Source of the DNA: Leptolyngbyaceae cyanobacterium
Lineage (GTDB): Bacteria > Cyanobacteriota > Cyanobacteriia > Cyanobacteriales > Aerosakkonemataceae
Length of the DNA: 64,000 nucleotides
Reading direction: 5' to 3'
NCBI GenBank assembly: GCA_036703985.1
Contig: DATNQN010000063.1
Coordinates: forward strand, 47,306 to 111,305
Position numbers and translations under genes: made by a program
The notes under the pieces: generated by a model
What the model was told of the DNA's origin: nothing
The model's database searches: none
The model's input: the letters and a program-made list of their open reading frames with translations, nothing else
Part shown: piece by piece, positions 53,153 to 61,900 of the stretch
Numbering within the stretch: position 1 is the first letter of the stretch
How the letters are laid out: each line of letters opens with the position of its first letter

Positions 53153-54013
53153 ATGCTGCAATTAGAATACCAAACCTTGGAACCCAGGAAACCCCAACCG
53201 ATCAAAACAGCCATCATGGTGATTGGCGGTGCAGAAGATAAGGTACACGGACGCGAGATTCTGCACACTTTTTTTAATCGCTCTGGTGGAACAGATGCAC
53301 AAATTGCGATCGTACCATCTGCTTCCCGCGAACCAGCTATTATCGGCGAACGATATCGCAGCATCTTTTCCGAAATGGGTGCCAAGCGGATCGAATTGCT
53401 AGATATACGCGATCGCGATCAGTGTAACGACCCAGCCATCCATGAATACTTAGAAATCTGTACTGGGGTATTCATGACCGGTGGGGATCAACTGCGGCTG
53501 TGCGGACTGCTAGCAGATACTTCATTGATGGAAAAATTACGCCTGCGGGTACAACTGGGCCAAATAACCTTAGCCGGTACCAGTGCCGGAGCCGCAGTTA
53601 TGGGCCATCACATGATTGCTGGGGGCGGTAGTGGGGAATGCCCCAATCGCTCGCTGGTAGATATGGCTACGGGGTTGGCAATTATACCAGAAGTAATCGT
53701 AGACCAACACTTTCACAACCGCAACCGGATGGCTCGGTTGATGAGCGCGATCGCCGCCCATCCAGACCGCTTGGGCATCGGCATCGACGAAGACACTTGT
53801 GCCATGTTTGAAGGTGATGGAATCATCCAAGTGATGGGTAGGGGAACGGTCACGATCATCGATCCGGGAGATATGAATTATACTAATCACTCCTGCGTAG
53901 CCGCCACCGACCCGATCAGCATTTGCAACTTGAGAGTTCACATTCTCAGCTACGGCGATCGCTATGATATGCGCGAGCGAAAAATCCTTCCAGTTGCCGC
54001 TAATGCACAATGA
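53153..54013 (+). CDS. cphB: Cyanophycinase
   Basis: A 286-residue serine-type exopeptidase of the peptidase S51 family. The nucleophile Ser144 lies in AGTSAGAAVMG. IMVIGGAEDKVHGREIL, IAIVPSASREP and GVFMTGGDQLRL are the conserved N-terminal parts, and IPEVIVDQHFHNRNRMARL and GIGIDEDTCAMFEG follow. It releases beta-Asp-Arg dipeptides from cyanophycin. ATG 53153 has AGGAGAAG about 9 bases upstream and gives the usual family length; the earlier ATG at 53120 falls in a hairpin. It precedes cphA on the same strand, the classical order. Confidence 0.95.
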   Translation: MLQLEYQTLEPRKPQPIKTAIMVIGGAEDKVHGREILHTFFNRSGGTDAQIAIVPSASREPAIIGERYRSIFSEMGAKRIELLDIRDRDQCNDPAIHEYLEICTGVFMTGGDQLRLCGLLADTSLMEKLRLRVQLGQITLAGTSAGAAVMGHHMIAGGGSGECPNRSLVDMATGLAIIPEVIVDQHFHNRNRMARLMSAIAAHPDRLGIGIDEDTCAMFEGDGIIQVMGRGTVTIIDPGDMNYTNHSCVAATDPISICNLRVHILSYGDRYDMRERKILPVAANAQ

Positions 54014-54269
54014 TCGTTACGTCATTGGTCGAACCTCAATTAGAAATGACCAATGACAATTATTCATCTTTCCTGACAAATGTTTATCTCTACAACCTTT
54101 GTAGTATTTTTAACATTGATATCCAAACCTCATCCCTGGATGGATGGGATGCCAGCTACTCACGGATAAAAATGTTCTTAATGAACAGTTTAGTAACCCT
54201 TACCAGATCGAAACTAGATAATTGCGTTGAAATAGGTTCCTTGCTGCCCAATGACCCTCGGATAATGCC

Positions 54270-56954
54270 ATGAAAATTCTTAAAATCCAGACTTTACGCG
54301 GCCCTAACTACTGGAGTATCAGACGCCACAAACTGGTCGTCATGCGCCTCGATTTAGAAGAGCTAGCCGAACGACCGAGCAATCAAATTCCAGGATTCTA
54401 CGAGGGACTAATACAGGTATTACCGAGTTTAGAAGAACACTTTTGCTCCCCAGGCTGCCGAGGTGGGTTTTTGAGTCGGGTGCGAGAGGGGACGATGATG
54501 GGACACGTAATCGAACACGTAGCCCTCGAACTGCAAGAACTCGCAGGAATGGAAGTAGGATTCGGTCGTACCCGCGAAACCAACACCCCCGGGATTTACC
54601 AAGTAGTGATCGAATACCAAGACGAACAAGCAGGTCGCTATGCGGCCAGAGCAGCCGTGCGCCTATGCCAAAGTATCGCCGACACGGGTACGTATCCGGC
54701 AGAAGAATTAGCACAAGATTTACAAGACTTACGAGAATTATGTGCTGATTCTGCTTTAGGCCCTAGTACCGAGACAATTGTCAAGGAAGCAGAGGCACGG
54801 GGAATTCCCTGGATGTCCTTGAGCGCACGCGCCTTAGTACAGTTTGGCTATGGAATATACCACAAGCGGATGCAAGCCACTCTTTCCGAGTACACGGGCA
54901 TCTTAGGCGTAGAATTAGCGTCAGATAAAGAAAGCACTAAACAAATTCTGCGGGAATCAGGAGTGCCAGTTCCTCGCGGCACGGTAATCAATTACTTGGA
55001 TGAATTAGAAGACGCCATTAAAGATGTCGGCGGTTATCCGATCGTGATTAAACCATTAGATGGCAATCACGGCAGGGGGATCACCATTAACATTACAAAT
55101 TGGGAGCTAGCAGAACAAGCTTACGACGCCGCCAAAGAAGTTTCCAAATCCGTCATCGTCGAACGTTACTACCAAGGGCGAGACCACCGGGTATTAGTAG
55201 TCAACGGCAAAGTCGTAGCGGTGGCGGAACGAGTACCCGCCCACGTAGTAGGAGATGGCAACTCTACTATCCAACAACTGATCGACCTCACCAATCAAGA
55301 CCCGAATCGGGGTGAAGGACACGATAACGTCCTCACCAAAATAACTGTCGATCGCACTAGCTGGCAATTATTAGAGCGGCAAGGTTATACTCTGGAAACC
55401 GTATTGCCACCAGGAGAAATTTGTTACCTGCGAGCTACTGCCAACCTCAGTACTGGTGGGATCGCCGTAGACCGTACCGATGATATCCATCCGGAAAACA
55501 TTTGGCTGGCGCAACGGGTAGCCAAAATTATCGGTTTGGATATTGCCGGCATCGATGTAGTCACCCCAGATATTACCAAACCGTTAAGAGAAGTCGATGG
55601 GGTAATCGTAGAAGTCAATGCCGCACCGGGATTCCGGATGCACGTTGCCCCCAGCAAAGGTATTGCCAGGAACGTAGCAGCCCCGGTGTTAGATATGCTG
55701 TTTCCCCCCGGTACTCCCTCTCGCATCCCCATTTTGGCCATCACCGGTACTAACGGCAAAACCACCACTACCCGACTGCTGGCCCACATTTACAAACAAA
55801 CTGGGCAGACTGTCGGCTACACCACCACCGATGGTACTTATATCGGTGATTATCTGGTAGAAAAAGGCGATAATACCGGGCCACAAAGCGCCCAGTTAAT
55901 TTTGCAAGACCCCACGGTGGAAGTAGCAGTGCTGGAAGCTGCACGGGGCGGGATTTTGCGCTCTGGGTTGGGATTTGATGCTTCCGATATCGGGGTGGTG
56001 CTGAATGTGGCAGCCGACCACTTGGGAATTGGCGATATCGATACTCTAGAACAATTAGCCAATCTGAAGTGTGTGGTAGCCGAAGCCGTACTGCCCAAAG
56101 GTTATGCTGTACTGAATGCCGATGATCCCTTGGTAGCGGCAATGGCTAGACGGACGAAAGCTCAACTGGCTTACTTCACCATGAATCCGGATAATGATTT
56201 GGTGAAGGATCACACCCACAAAGGCGGGGTAGCGGCGGTTTACGAAAACGGCTATTTGTCTATTTTGAAGGGAGATTGGACGCTGCGAATCGAGCAAGCG
56301 GTGAACGTACCCTTAACAATGGCAGGTAAAGCACCGTTTATGATTGCCAATGCGTTGGCGGCGTGTTTGGCGGCGTTCGTGCAAGGGGTGAATATCGAGC
56401 ATATCCGAGTGGCTTTGAAGACGTTCCGCGCTTCTGCCAATCAAACGCCGGGACGGATGAATTTGTTTAATTTAGGTAAACATCACGCCTTGATCGATTA
56501 TGCCCACAATCCCCACAGCTACGAAGCTTTGAGCGGTTTCGTCCGGAATTGGCCGGGTGAGAGAATTGGTGTAGTGGGTGGCCCTGGCGATCGCCGCGAC
56601 GAAGATTTTATCTTGTTAGGTAAGCTGGCAGCCGAAATGTTCGATCGCATTATCGTCAAAGAAGATGATGATACTAGAGGACGCCCTCGCGGTGACGCTG
56701 CTGCTTTAATTATCAAAGGCATCCAACAAGCTAAACCAGATGCCCGTTACGAATCCATTTTGGATGAAATCACCGCCGTTAACACTGCGCTAGATAACGC
56801 CTCTGCGGGTAGTTTAGTAGTGATTTTGCCCGAAACCGTTACTCGTGCCATTGGCTTAATCGAAGCCCGTCGTCCCATCACAGAAAAAGAACAGCAAGTA
56901 GCCGCTTTTGACTCTCCCAATCCAGTCAAATCTTCAGTTACTAACCAAGTTTGA
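54270..56954 (+). CDS. cphA: Cyanophycin synthetase
   Basis: An 894-residue enzyme that builds the Asp-Arg polymer without a ribosome. The N-terminal domain is followed by an ATP-grasp domain (about 225-470; VPRGTVINYLDELEDAIKDV, PIVIKPLDGNHGRGI, EVNAAPGFRMHVAPSKG) and a Mur ligase-like domain with P-loop GTNGKTTTTR from residue 493 and HHALIDYAHNPHSYEA. Each domain adds one amino acid (Asp and Arg). Length and motifs fit the family fully. It starts 256 bases after cphB. Polymer synthesis would store the nitrogen released by the nearby guanidine pathway, though that link is inferred from location. Confidence 0.97.
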   Translation: MKILKIQTLRGPNYWSIRRHKLVVMRLDLEELAERPSNQIPGFYEGLIQVLPSLEEHFCSPGCRGGFLSRVREGTMMGHVIEHVALELQELAGMEVGFGRTRETNTPGIYQVVIEYQDEQAGRYAARAAVRLCQSIADTGTYPAEELAQDLQDLRELCADSALGPSTETIVKEAEARGIPWMSLSARALVQFGYGIYHKRMQATLSEYTGILGVELASDKESTKQILRESGVPVPRGTVINYLDELEDAIKDVGGYPIVIKPLDGNHGRGITINITNWELAEQAYDAAKEVSKSVIVERYYQGRDHRVLVVNGKVVAVAERVPAHVVGDGNSTIQQLIDLTNQDPNRGEGHDNVLTKITVDRTSWQLLERQGYTLETVLPPGEICYLRATANLSTGGIAVDRTDDIHPENIWLAQRVAKIIGLDIAGIDVVTPDITKPLREVDGVIVEVNAAPGFRMHVAPSKGIARNVAAPVLDMLFPPGTPSRIPILAITGTNGKTTTTRLLAHIYKQTGQTVGYTTTDGTYIGDYLVEKGDNTGPQSAQLILQDPTVEVAVLEAARGGILRSGLGFDASDIGVVLNVAADHLGIGDIDTLEQLANLKCVVAEAVLPKGYAVLNADDPLVAAMARRTKAQLAYFTMNPDNDLVKDHTHKGGVAAVYENGYLSILKGDWTLRIEQAVNVPLTMAGKAPFMIANALAACLAAFVQGVNIEHIRVALKTFRASANQTPGRMNLFNLGKHHALIDYAHNPHSYEALSGFVRNWPGERIGVVGGPGDRRDEDFILLGKLAAEMFDRIIVKEDDDTRGRPRGDAAALIIKGIQQAKPDARYESILDEITAVNTALDNASAGSLVVILPETVTRAIGLIEARRPITEKEQQVAAFDSPNPVKSSVTNQV

Positions 56955-57072
56955 AAAAGGATGAAGTCTGAAGGATGAAGGATGAAATATATAATGAAGC
57001 CAGTATTTTTTACTCTTTATTATTAATCATTCATCGTCTATCGTTTATCCTTCAGACTTCATCCTTTATACT
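56955..57072. repeat. TTCATCCTTCAGAC/GTCTGAAGGATGAA repeat cluster
   Basis: GATGAAGTCTGAAGGATGAA just after the cphA stop is followed 60 bases later by the complementary TTTATCCTTCAGACTTCATC. They form an inverted pair around an AT-rich centre with CATTCATCGTCTATCGTTTA. This may act as a bidirectional terminator for the convergent cphA and tatA genes. Confidence 0.6.
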
Positions 57073-57255
57073 TTATTCTTCATCCTTTGAAGATGATTCC
57101 GGATTTGATTCTTTGCCCGATTTATCGATTTCTTCTTTAAACCCCCGCAAAGTCTTACCCAAAGCGCTACCAATTTCGGGAATTTTTTTCGGGCCGAAAA
57201 TTAGAATTGCAACGATCGCAATTATGCCCACTTCCGGTAAACCCATACCAAACAT
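57073..57255 (-). CDS. tatA: Twin-arginine translocase subunit TatA/TatE
   Basis: A 60-residue protein with the TatA/B/E signature: short N-terminal membrane helix (MGLPEVGIIAIVAILIFGPK), hinge FGPKKIPEIG, amphipathic helix SALGKTLRGFKEEI, and a charged tail. It forms the pore component of the Tat export system of plasma and thylakoid membranes. No tatC is adjacent, as is usual in cyanobacteria. Confidence 0.93.
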   Translation of the reverse strand: MFGMGLPEVGIIAIVAILIFGPKKIPEIGSALGKTLRGFKEEIDKSGKESNPESSSKDEE

Positions 57256-57345
57256 ATCGCTCTCCCTCTTGCAAACCCTACTTAGAGCTTATCCGAAAAA
57301 TCTAATTTTACCATGTCAATTGTTTATTTCACGATCGATCTAACT

Positions 57346-57390
57346 CTACATCTGCGTCCATCTGCGTTTATCTGTCTTTATCTGCGGTAA
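57346..57390. repeat. CATCTGCGT/TTATCTGCG repeat
   Basis: ATCTGCGTCCATCTGCGTTT and following units, the plain form of the family found at 37633, 45967 and 47422. It lies upstream of tatA on the complementary strand. Confidence 0.6.
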
Positions 57391-57522
57391 AATTTTAACC
57401 CTTGATGAATACCGTTGCCGATCCCGTACTCTACAAAAGCGGGCGTAAAGCCTAAAATTGCCAAAAAAAAACCAGGTTGTTGAACCTAGTACAAACTCTC
57501 TTGGAATTCTGCCAAAAGTAAG

Positions 57523-57891
57523 TTAATTTTGAACGAGAAAAGATTTAGTTTGATTTGATAAAGAACTGGAAATTACTCCATCCGGCATAATTGCACCACC
57601 CAGATAAGCATGACTTAAATTTGCATCGCTTAAGTTAACATTACTCAAATCTGCGTTTGTCAAGTTAGCCTGAGTGAAGTTTGTTTCAGTTAAAACAGCG
57701 CCGGTCAGAATGGCACCGGTGAGATTTGCATACTTTAAATTTGTCCTAGTTAAATTAGCTTTTGTTAAGTTAGACCCACTCAAGTTAGCCCCACTCAGAT
57801 TTACATTCCTCAAATTTACTGCCATCAGGTTCAGGTTTCTAAAATCCCGTTGTCCTGCGTTATAGCGACTTAAGAGTTCTTTAATATTCAT
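57523..57891 (-). CDS. Small pentapeptide-repeat protein
   Basis: A 122-residue protein. MNIKELLSRYNAGQRDFRNL is a common lead-in of cyanobacterial pentapeptide proteins; about 16 A(N/D)LxX units follow (residues 20-95) and an unrelated polar tail ends it. The longer frame from 57933 adds 14 residues of no conserved character, so ATG 57891 is chosen. It would form a short right-handed beta-helix. Function unknown. Confidence 0.87.
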   Translation of the reverse strand: MNIKELLSRYNAGQRDFRNLNLMAVNLRNVNLSGANLSGSNLTKANLTRTNLKYANLTGAILTGAVLTETNFTQANLTNADLSNVNLSDANLSHAYLGGAIMPDGVISSSLSNQTKSFLVQN

Positions 57892-57995
57892 AGGGTTGTT
57901 GGAAATGTTGAGAGGATGGTAAGAAATCAACAAAAAAGGTAGACTCCGAAGCCTACCCGCAAGACTAAAGAGCTATTACCTTCGTGTCGAGAAGT

Positions 57996-58298
57996 TTAGT
58001 AACGACGAGATGAACCGCTTCTATTTCCCCAGTTTCCCGAAGAATCGCTTCTTTCTTCACGCGGTCTTGCCTTATTTACTTTGAGGTCGCGTCCCATCCA
58101 TTCTGCACCATCAAGGGCTTCAATAGCAGCGGACTCTTCGGCTTCTGTTTCCATTTCGACAAAAGCAAATCCACGAACGCGACCTGTTTCTCGGTCTGTC
58201 GGTAATTGAACGCGCTTGACGGTTCCGTACTCTTGAAAAGTATGGGTCAAGTCATCCGAAGTGACTTTGTACGACAGGTTACCAACATAAATTGACAT
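57996..58298 (-). CDS. RRM-type RNA-binding protein (cyanobacterial Rbp family)
   Basis: A 100-residue protein with one RRM: RNP2 is IYVGNLSY at residues 3-10 and RNP1 is RGFAFVEM at about 42-49. The short tail is Arg/Ser/Gly-rich ([19 protein letters not shown]). ATG 58298 has GGAGA 8 bases upstream, so the longer frame is rejected. Members of this family are cold-induced in cyanobacteria and bind U-rich RNA, and some localise photosynthetic mRNAs at thylakoids. The upstream gap of nearly 700 bases leaves room for a long 5' leader as in other cold-regulated rbp genes. Confidence 0.93.
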   Translation of the reverse strand: MSIYVGNLSYKVTSDDLTHTFQEYGTVKRVQLPTDRETGRVRGFAFVEMETEAEESAAIEALDGAEWMGRDLKVNKARPREERSDSSGNWGNRSGSSRRY

Positions 58299-58992
58299 TA
58301 AAGCGTCTCCAGAATCAGAGATGTGTAGAGAGTTAGATTCGGAGAGACGTTTATCAAACGAATTACACAGCCGAATATAATCCTTAATCAGCATAGTAGC
58401 ATATGAATGTCTTGGTAGAGCAAAACTTCTGCGATCGCGTTCTCAATCCCAGGAAAGTGTAGCTAGCGATACCAAGTTTCCCATAGCCAACAAAAACTCG
58501 GCGAGGGGTTAATAATCATAAGCATAGCTTATTTTTCAGGGGGTCTGAAGTACGGTAAGACCTCAGATCGGTGGTAGAGAAAAAGCGATGTTATTTATTG
58601 GTGTCGCTTCCTGGCACTTCACGGTTGAAAATACCAATTTTAGGAGTTGATTATCGTAAAGTTAATTTTTAATAAATTACCAATACGATTACTAACTTAA
58701 TTGAAGTCGAACCCGGACAAACCGTGCTTTTTGGTGATTTTCGCCAAAGTAGATTTTAACATTTATTTCAGAATAATATAAAAAATAACGCTCGAAGTAT
58801 ACCCCTGTTAAATGCTAATTTAGAGCAATAATTTGGATGGTTTTTATAATTTATCCCTATTCGGAAGAATCTTGAGCCAAATCAAACCTCAACTACAAAT
58901 TTCTCTTATCATTGAAGTTAAACTTAATAGCTAACATCTTTTTATTTCATTTTTACCTTCATCTCCCAGCCAAATCTCAGTCAGCTTCCTCA
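58299..58992. promoter_or_regulatory. Divergent region, rbp / large hybrid kinase
   Basis: A 694-base region with no convincing ORF. It has HIP1-like GCGATCGC near 58431, a hairpin GGTCT...AGACC at 58542-58562, and long AT-rich stretches near the kinase. A frame continues the kinase gene upstream to a TTG at 58912, but without a ribosome site. Cold-shock leaders of rbp genes cannot be recognised by eye. Confidence 0.35.
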
Positions 58993-61900
58993 ATGAATAA
59001 ATTTAAACTTTGGTTTTCCAAAACCCATATATTTAATAAAATAGATCGGCACTACTGGCGCTATGGTATTGCTGTGTTGGTAGTAGCCTTAGCGACGGCG
59101 ATCGAATTCCTACTCGCGGATTTATGCGGAATCGAAACCCCATTTTTAATAATGTTTGCGGCGGTGATAGTCAGCGCTTTGTATGGCGGGATGCGAGCCG
59201 GAATCTTAGGGACAGTTTTATCCGCTTTAATCTGTTATTATTTTTTTTCAACTCCTACTTATACGTTCATAGACAAGCCAGCCGAACAAAACTTCCTCCT
59301 CATCGTATTTATCATAGAGGGGCTGCTGATTAGCGGGACGATTTCCGCTTTACAATCTACCCAAGAGCGATTGAATTTGGAGCAAGCTGCTTTGCGGGAA
59401 AGCGAAGAGCGTCACCGCCTGATGCTCGATGCGATACAAGATTATGCTATTTTCATGCTTGACCCTGATGGTTATGTAGTGAATTGGAACAAAGGAGCGC
59501 AACGCCTGAAAGGGTATCGAGCCGATGAGATTATCGGGCAGCATTTTTCGCGCTTCTATGTAAAGGAAGATGCAGAGCGAGAATTACTGAAAACTGCATT
59601 ACACGCAGCCGCCACTGAGGGCAGAGTAGAGACTGAAGGGTGGCATATCCGCAAAGATGGATCGCGTTTTTGGGCAAATGTAGTGCTGACGGCATTAACA
59701 GATGAAGCGGGAAATCTGAAAGGTTTTTCCAATGCTACTCGTGACATGACTGCAATTAAAGGACACCAAGCAGAACGCTCTAGCTTAATTGCAGAATTAC
59801 AGTTAGAGCGATCGCGCCTAGAAACTATTCTCGAACAAATGCCTGTGGGGATAGCGATCGCTGACGCTGCTACGGGTCAGATCGTTTTCGGCAACCAAGA
59901 GATGGAAAAAATCTTCCGTCATCCCTTGATTCCCGCCCAAAATATCGAGCAATATCAACAATACAAAACTTTTCACCCAGATGGACGACCCTATCAGCCC
60001 CAAGAAACAGTTTTAGCACGAACCATTACTCGCTCTGAAGTCATTAAAGATGAAGAGGTGACGATTTTACGGGGTGATGGAACTTATGGGACAATTTTGG
60101 CGAATTCCACCCCTCTATACGATGCTGAAGGAAAAATTGCGGCGGGAATTGTGGCTTTTTTAGATATCAGCGAACGGCAAGCCGCACTTCGCGCTCGCAA
60201 ACAAGCTCAAGAACAACTAACTAACCTGAACACCATTTTAGAAGAGCGAGTACGAGAACGCACTGCCCAATTAGAGCAAGCTAGAACGGAGGTTCAGTTA
60301 GGTTTTAATCGTCTTAAAGGCATTCTTGAAAGCACTAACGATATAATTGCAGCGTTAGATTTAGATTTTAGATTGATTGCCTTTAATACGGCCTTTAAAA
60401 AAGAACTGAGCCAAGTCTTTGGTCGAGAACCTCAATTAGGAATGAGTTTGCTAGATGTCGTAGCGCACTTGCCCGTCGAGCAAGCAAAAGTCAAAACGCT
60501 CTGGGGCAGGGCATTGCAGGGAGAACAGTTTACTACTATTGAAGAGTTTAGCTCGCCAGATTTAGAGTGCCATTACTATGAAATTAACTTTAGTTCGATT
60601 AAAGATGAAAATCATCAATTAATTGGCGCTTGCCAGACCGTGCGAAATGTAACCGAGCGCATTCTTAACGAACAACAAATTCGCAACTTGAATCAAGAGC
60701 TAGAACAAAGAGTAATTGAACGTACTCAAGCCCTAGAAACGGAAATCCAAGAACGGATTAAAATAGAAGCTAAGTTACGGGAAAGCGAAGAAAAATTCCG
60801 CGCTATCTTTAATCAAGCCGCCGTCGGAATTGCCCATAAAACTTTAGATGGTAAATACCAAATAATTAATCAAAAACTCTGCGATATTTTCGGTTATTCT
60901 CAAGAAGAGATCGCTAACTTATCAATAGCAGATGTTACTTATTCGGAAGATTTAGATGCCGAGCGAGAAAATGTTCGGCGGATGCTGGCAAATGAAATTC
61001 AATCCTTCTCGATGGAAAAACGCTACATCCGCAAAGATGGTTCGCTTATTTGGGGTAATTTAACTGTCTCGTTAGCCAGAGAAGCCAGCGGCGAACCAAA
61101 ATATACGATCGGCGTTGTCGAAGATATCACCGATCGCAAACAAGCAGAATTAGCTTTGCAGGAAAGCACGGCAATTCTCAATGCGATTAACTCCTCTATT
61201 CCCACACTGATTTATGCCAAAGATCGACAAGGACGGTTTTTAATGGCCAATCCTGCTAGCCTCGCTCTTTTGAGCGCCTCAGAGGAAGAAATAATTGGCA
61301 AAACCACTACCGAGTATATGTCCAACCGCGAACAAGCCCTTCAGATCGTAGAGAACGATCGCTTAGTCATCGAAACCGGACAACAATTAGTTTATGAGGA
61401 AACCGTAGACTTTTCCACAGGTACGCGCACCTACCTATCTACTAAATCACCTTATCGAGACAAAGAAGGGAATATTATCGGCTTAATTGGGATTTCTGTA
61501 GATATTACCGATCGCAAACAATTTGAAGAAACCATCCAAGCTAAAAATCGCGAAATTACTAATATTTTAGACAGTATTACTGATGGTTTTGTTAACTTAG
61601 ATAGAGAGTGGCGCTACACTTACGTCAACGCGAAAGCAGAGGAAATCTTAGGCAAACAAAAGAATGATTTACTTGGTAATAATGCCTGGGAAGTATTTCC
61701 AGAAGCGACTTATTTACCCGGTTACAATTATTGTTGGCAAGCAGTAAACGAGCAAGTAAGTATTGAATACGAAGAATTTAACCCGTTCTTAGACAAATGG
61801 TTAAACGTGCGCCTTTATCCATCTGCTGACGGATTAACGCTTTACTTTCAAGACATTAGCGATCGCAAAAAAGCAGAAATAGCCCTCAAACTCAGCGAAG

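Noticed and set aside
54010..54273. 87-codon ORF between cphB and cphA
   Set aside because: It overlaps both genes at its ends, and its composition is that of spacer DNA.
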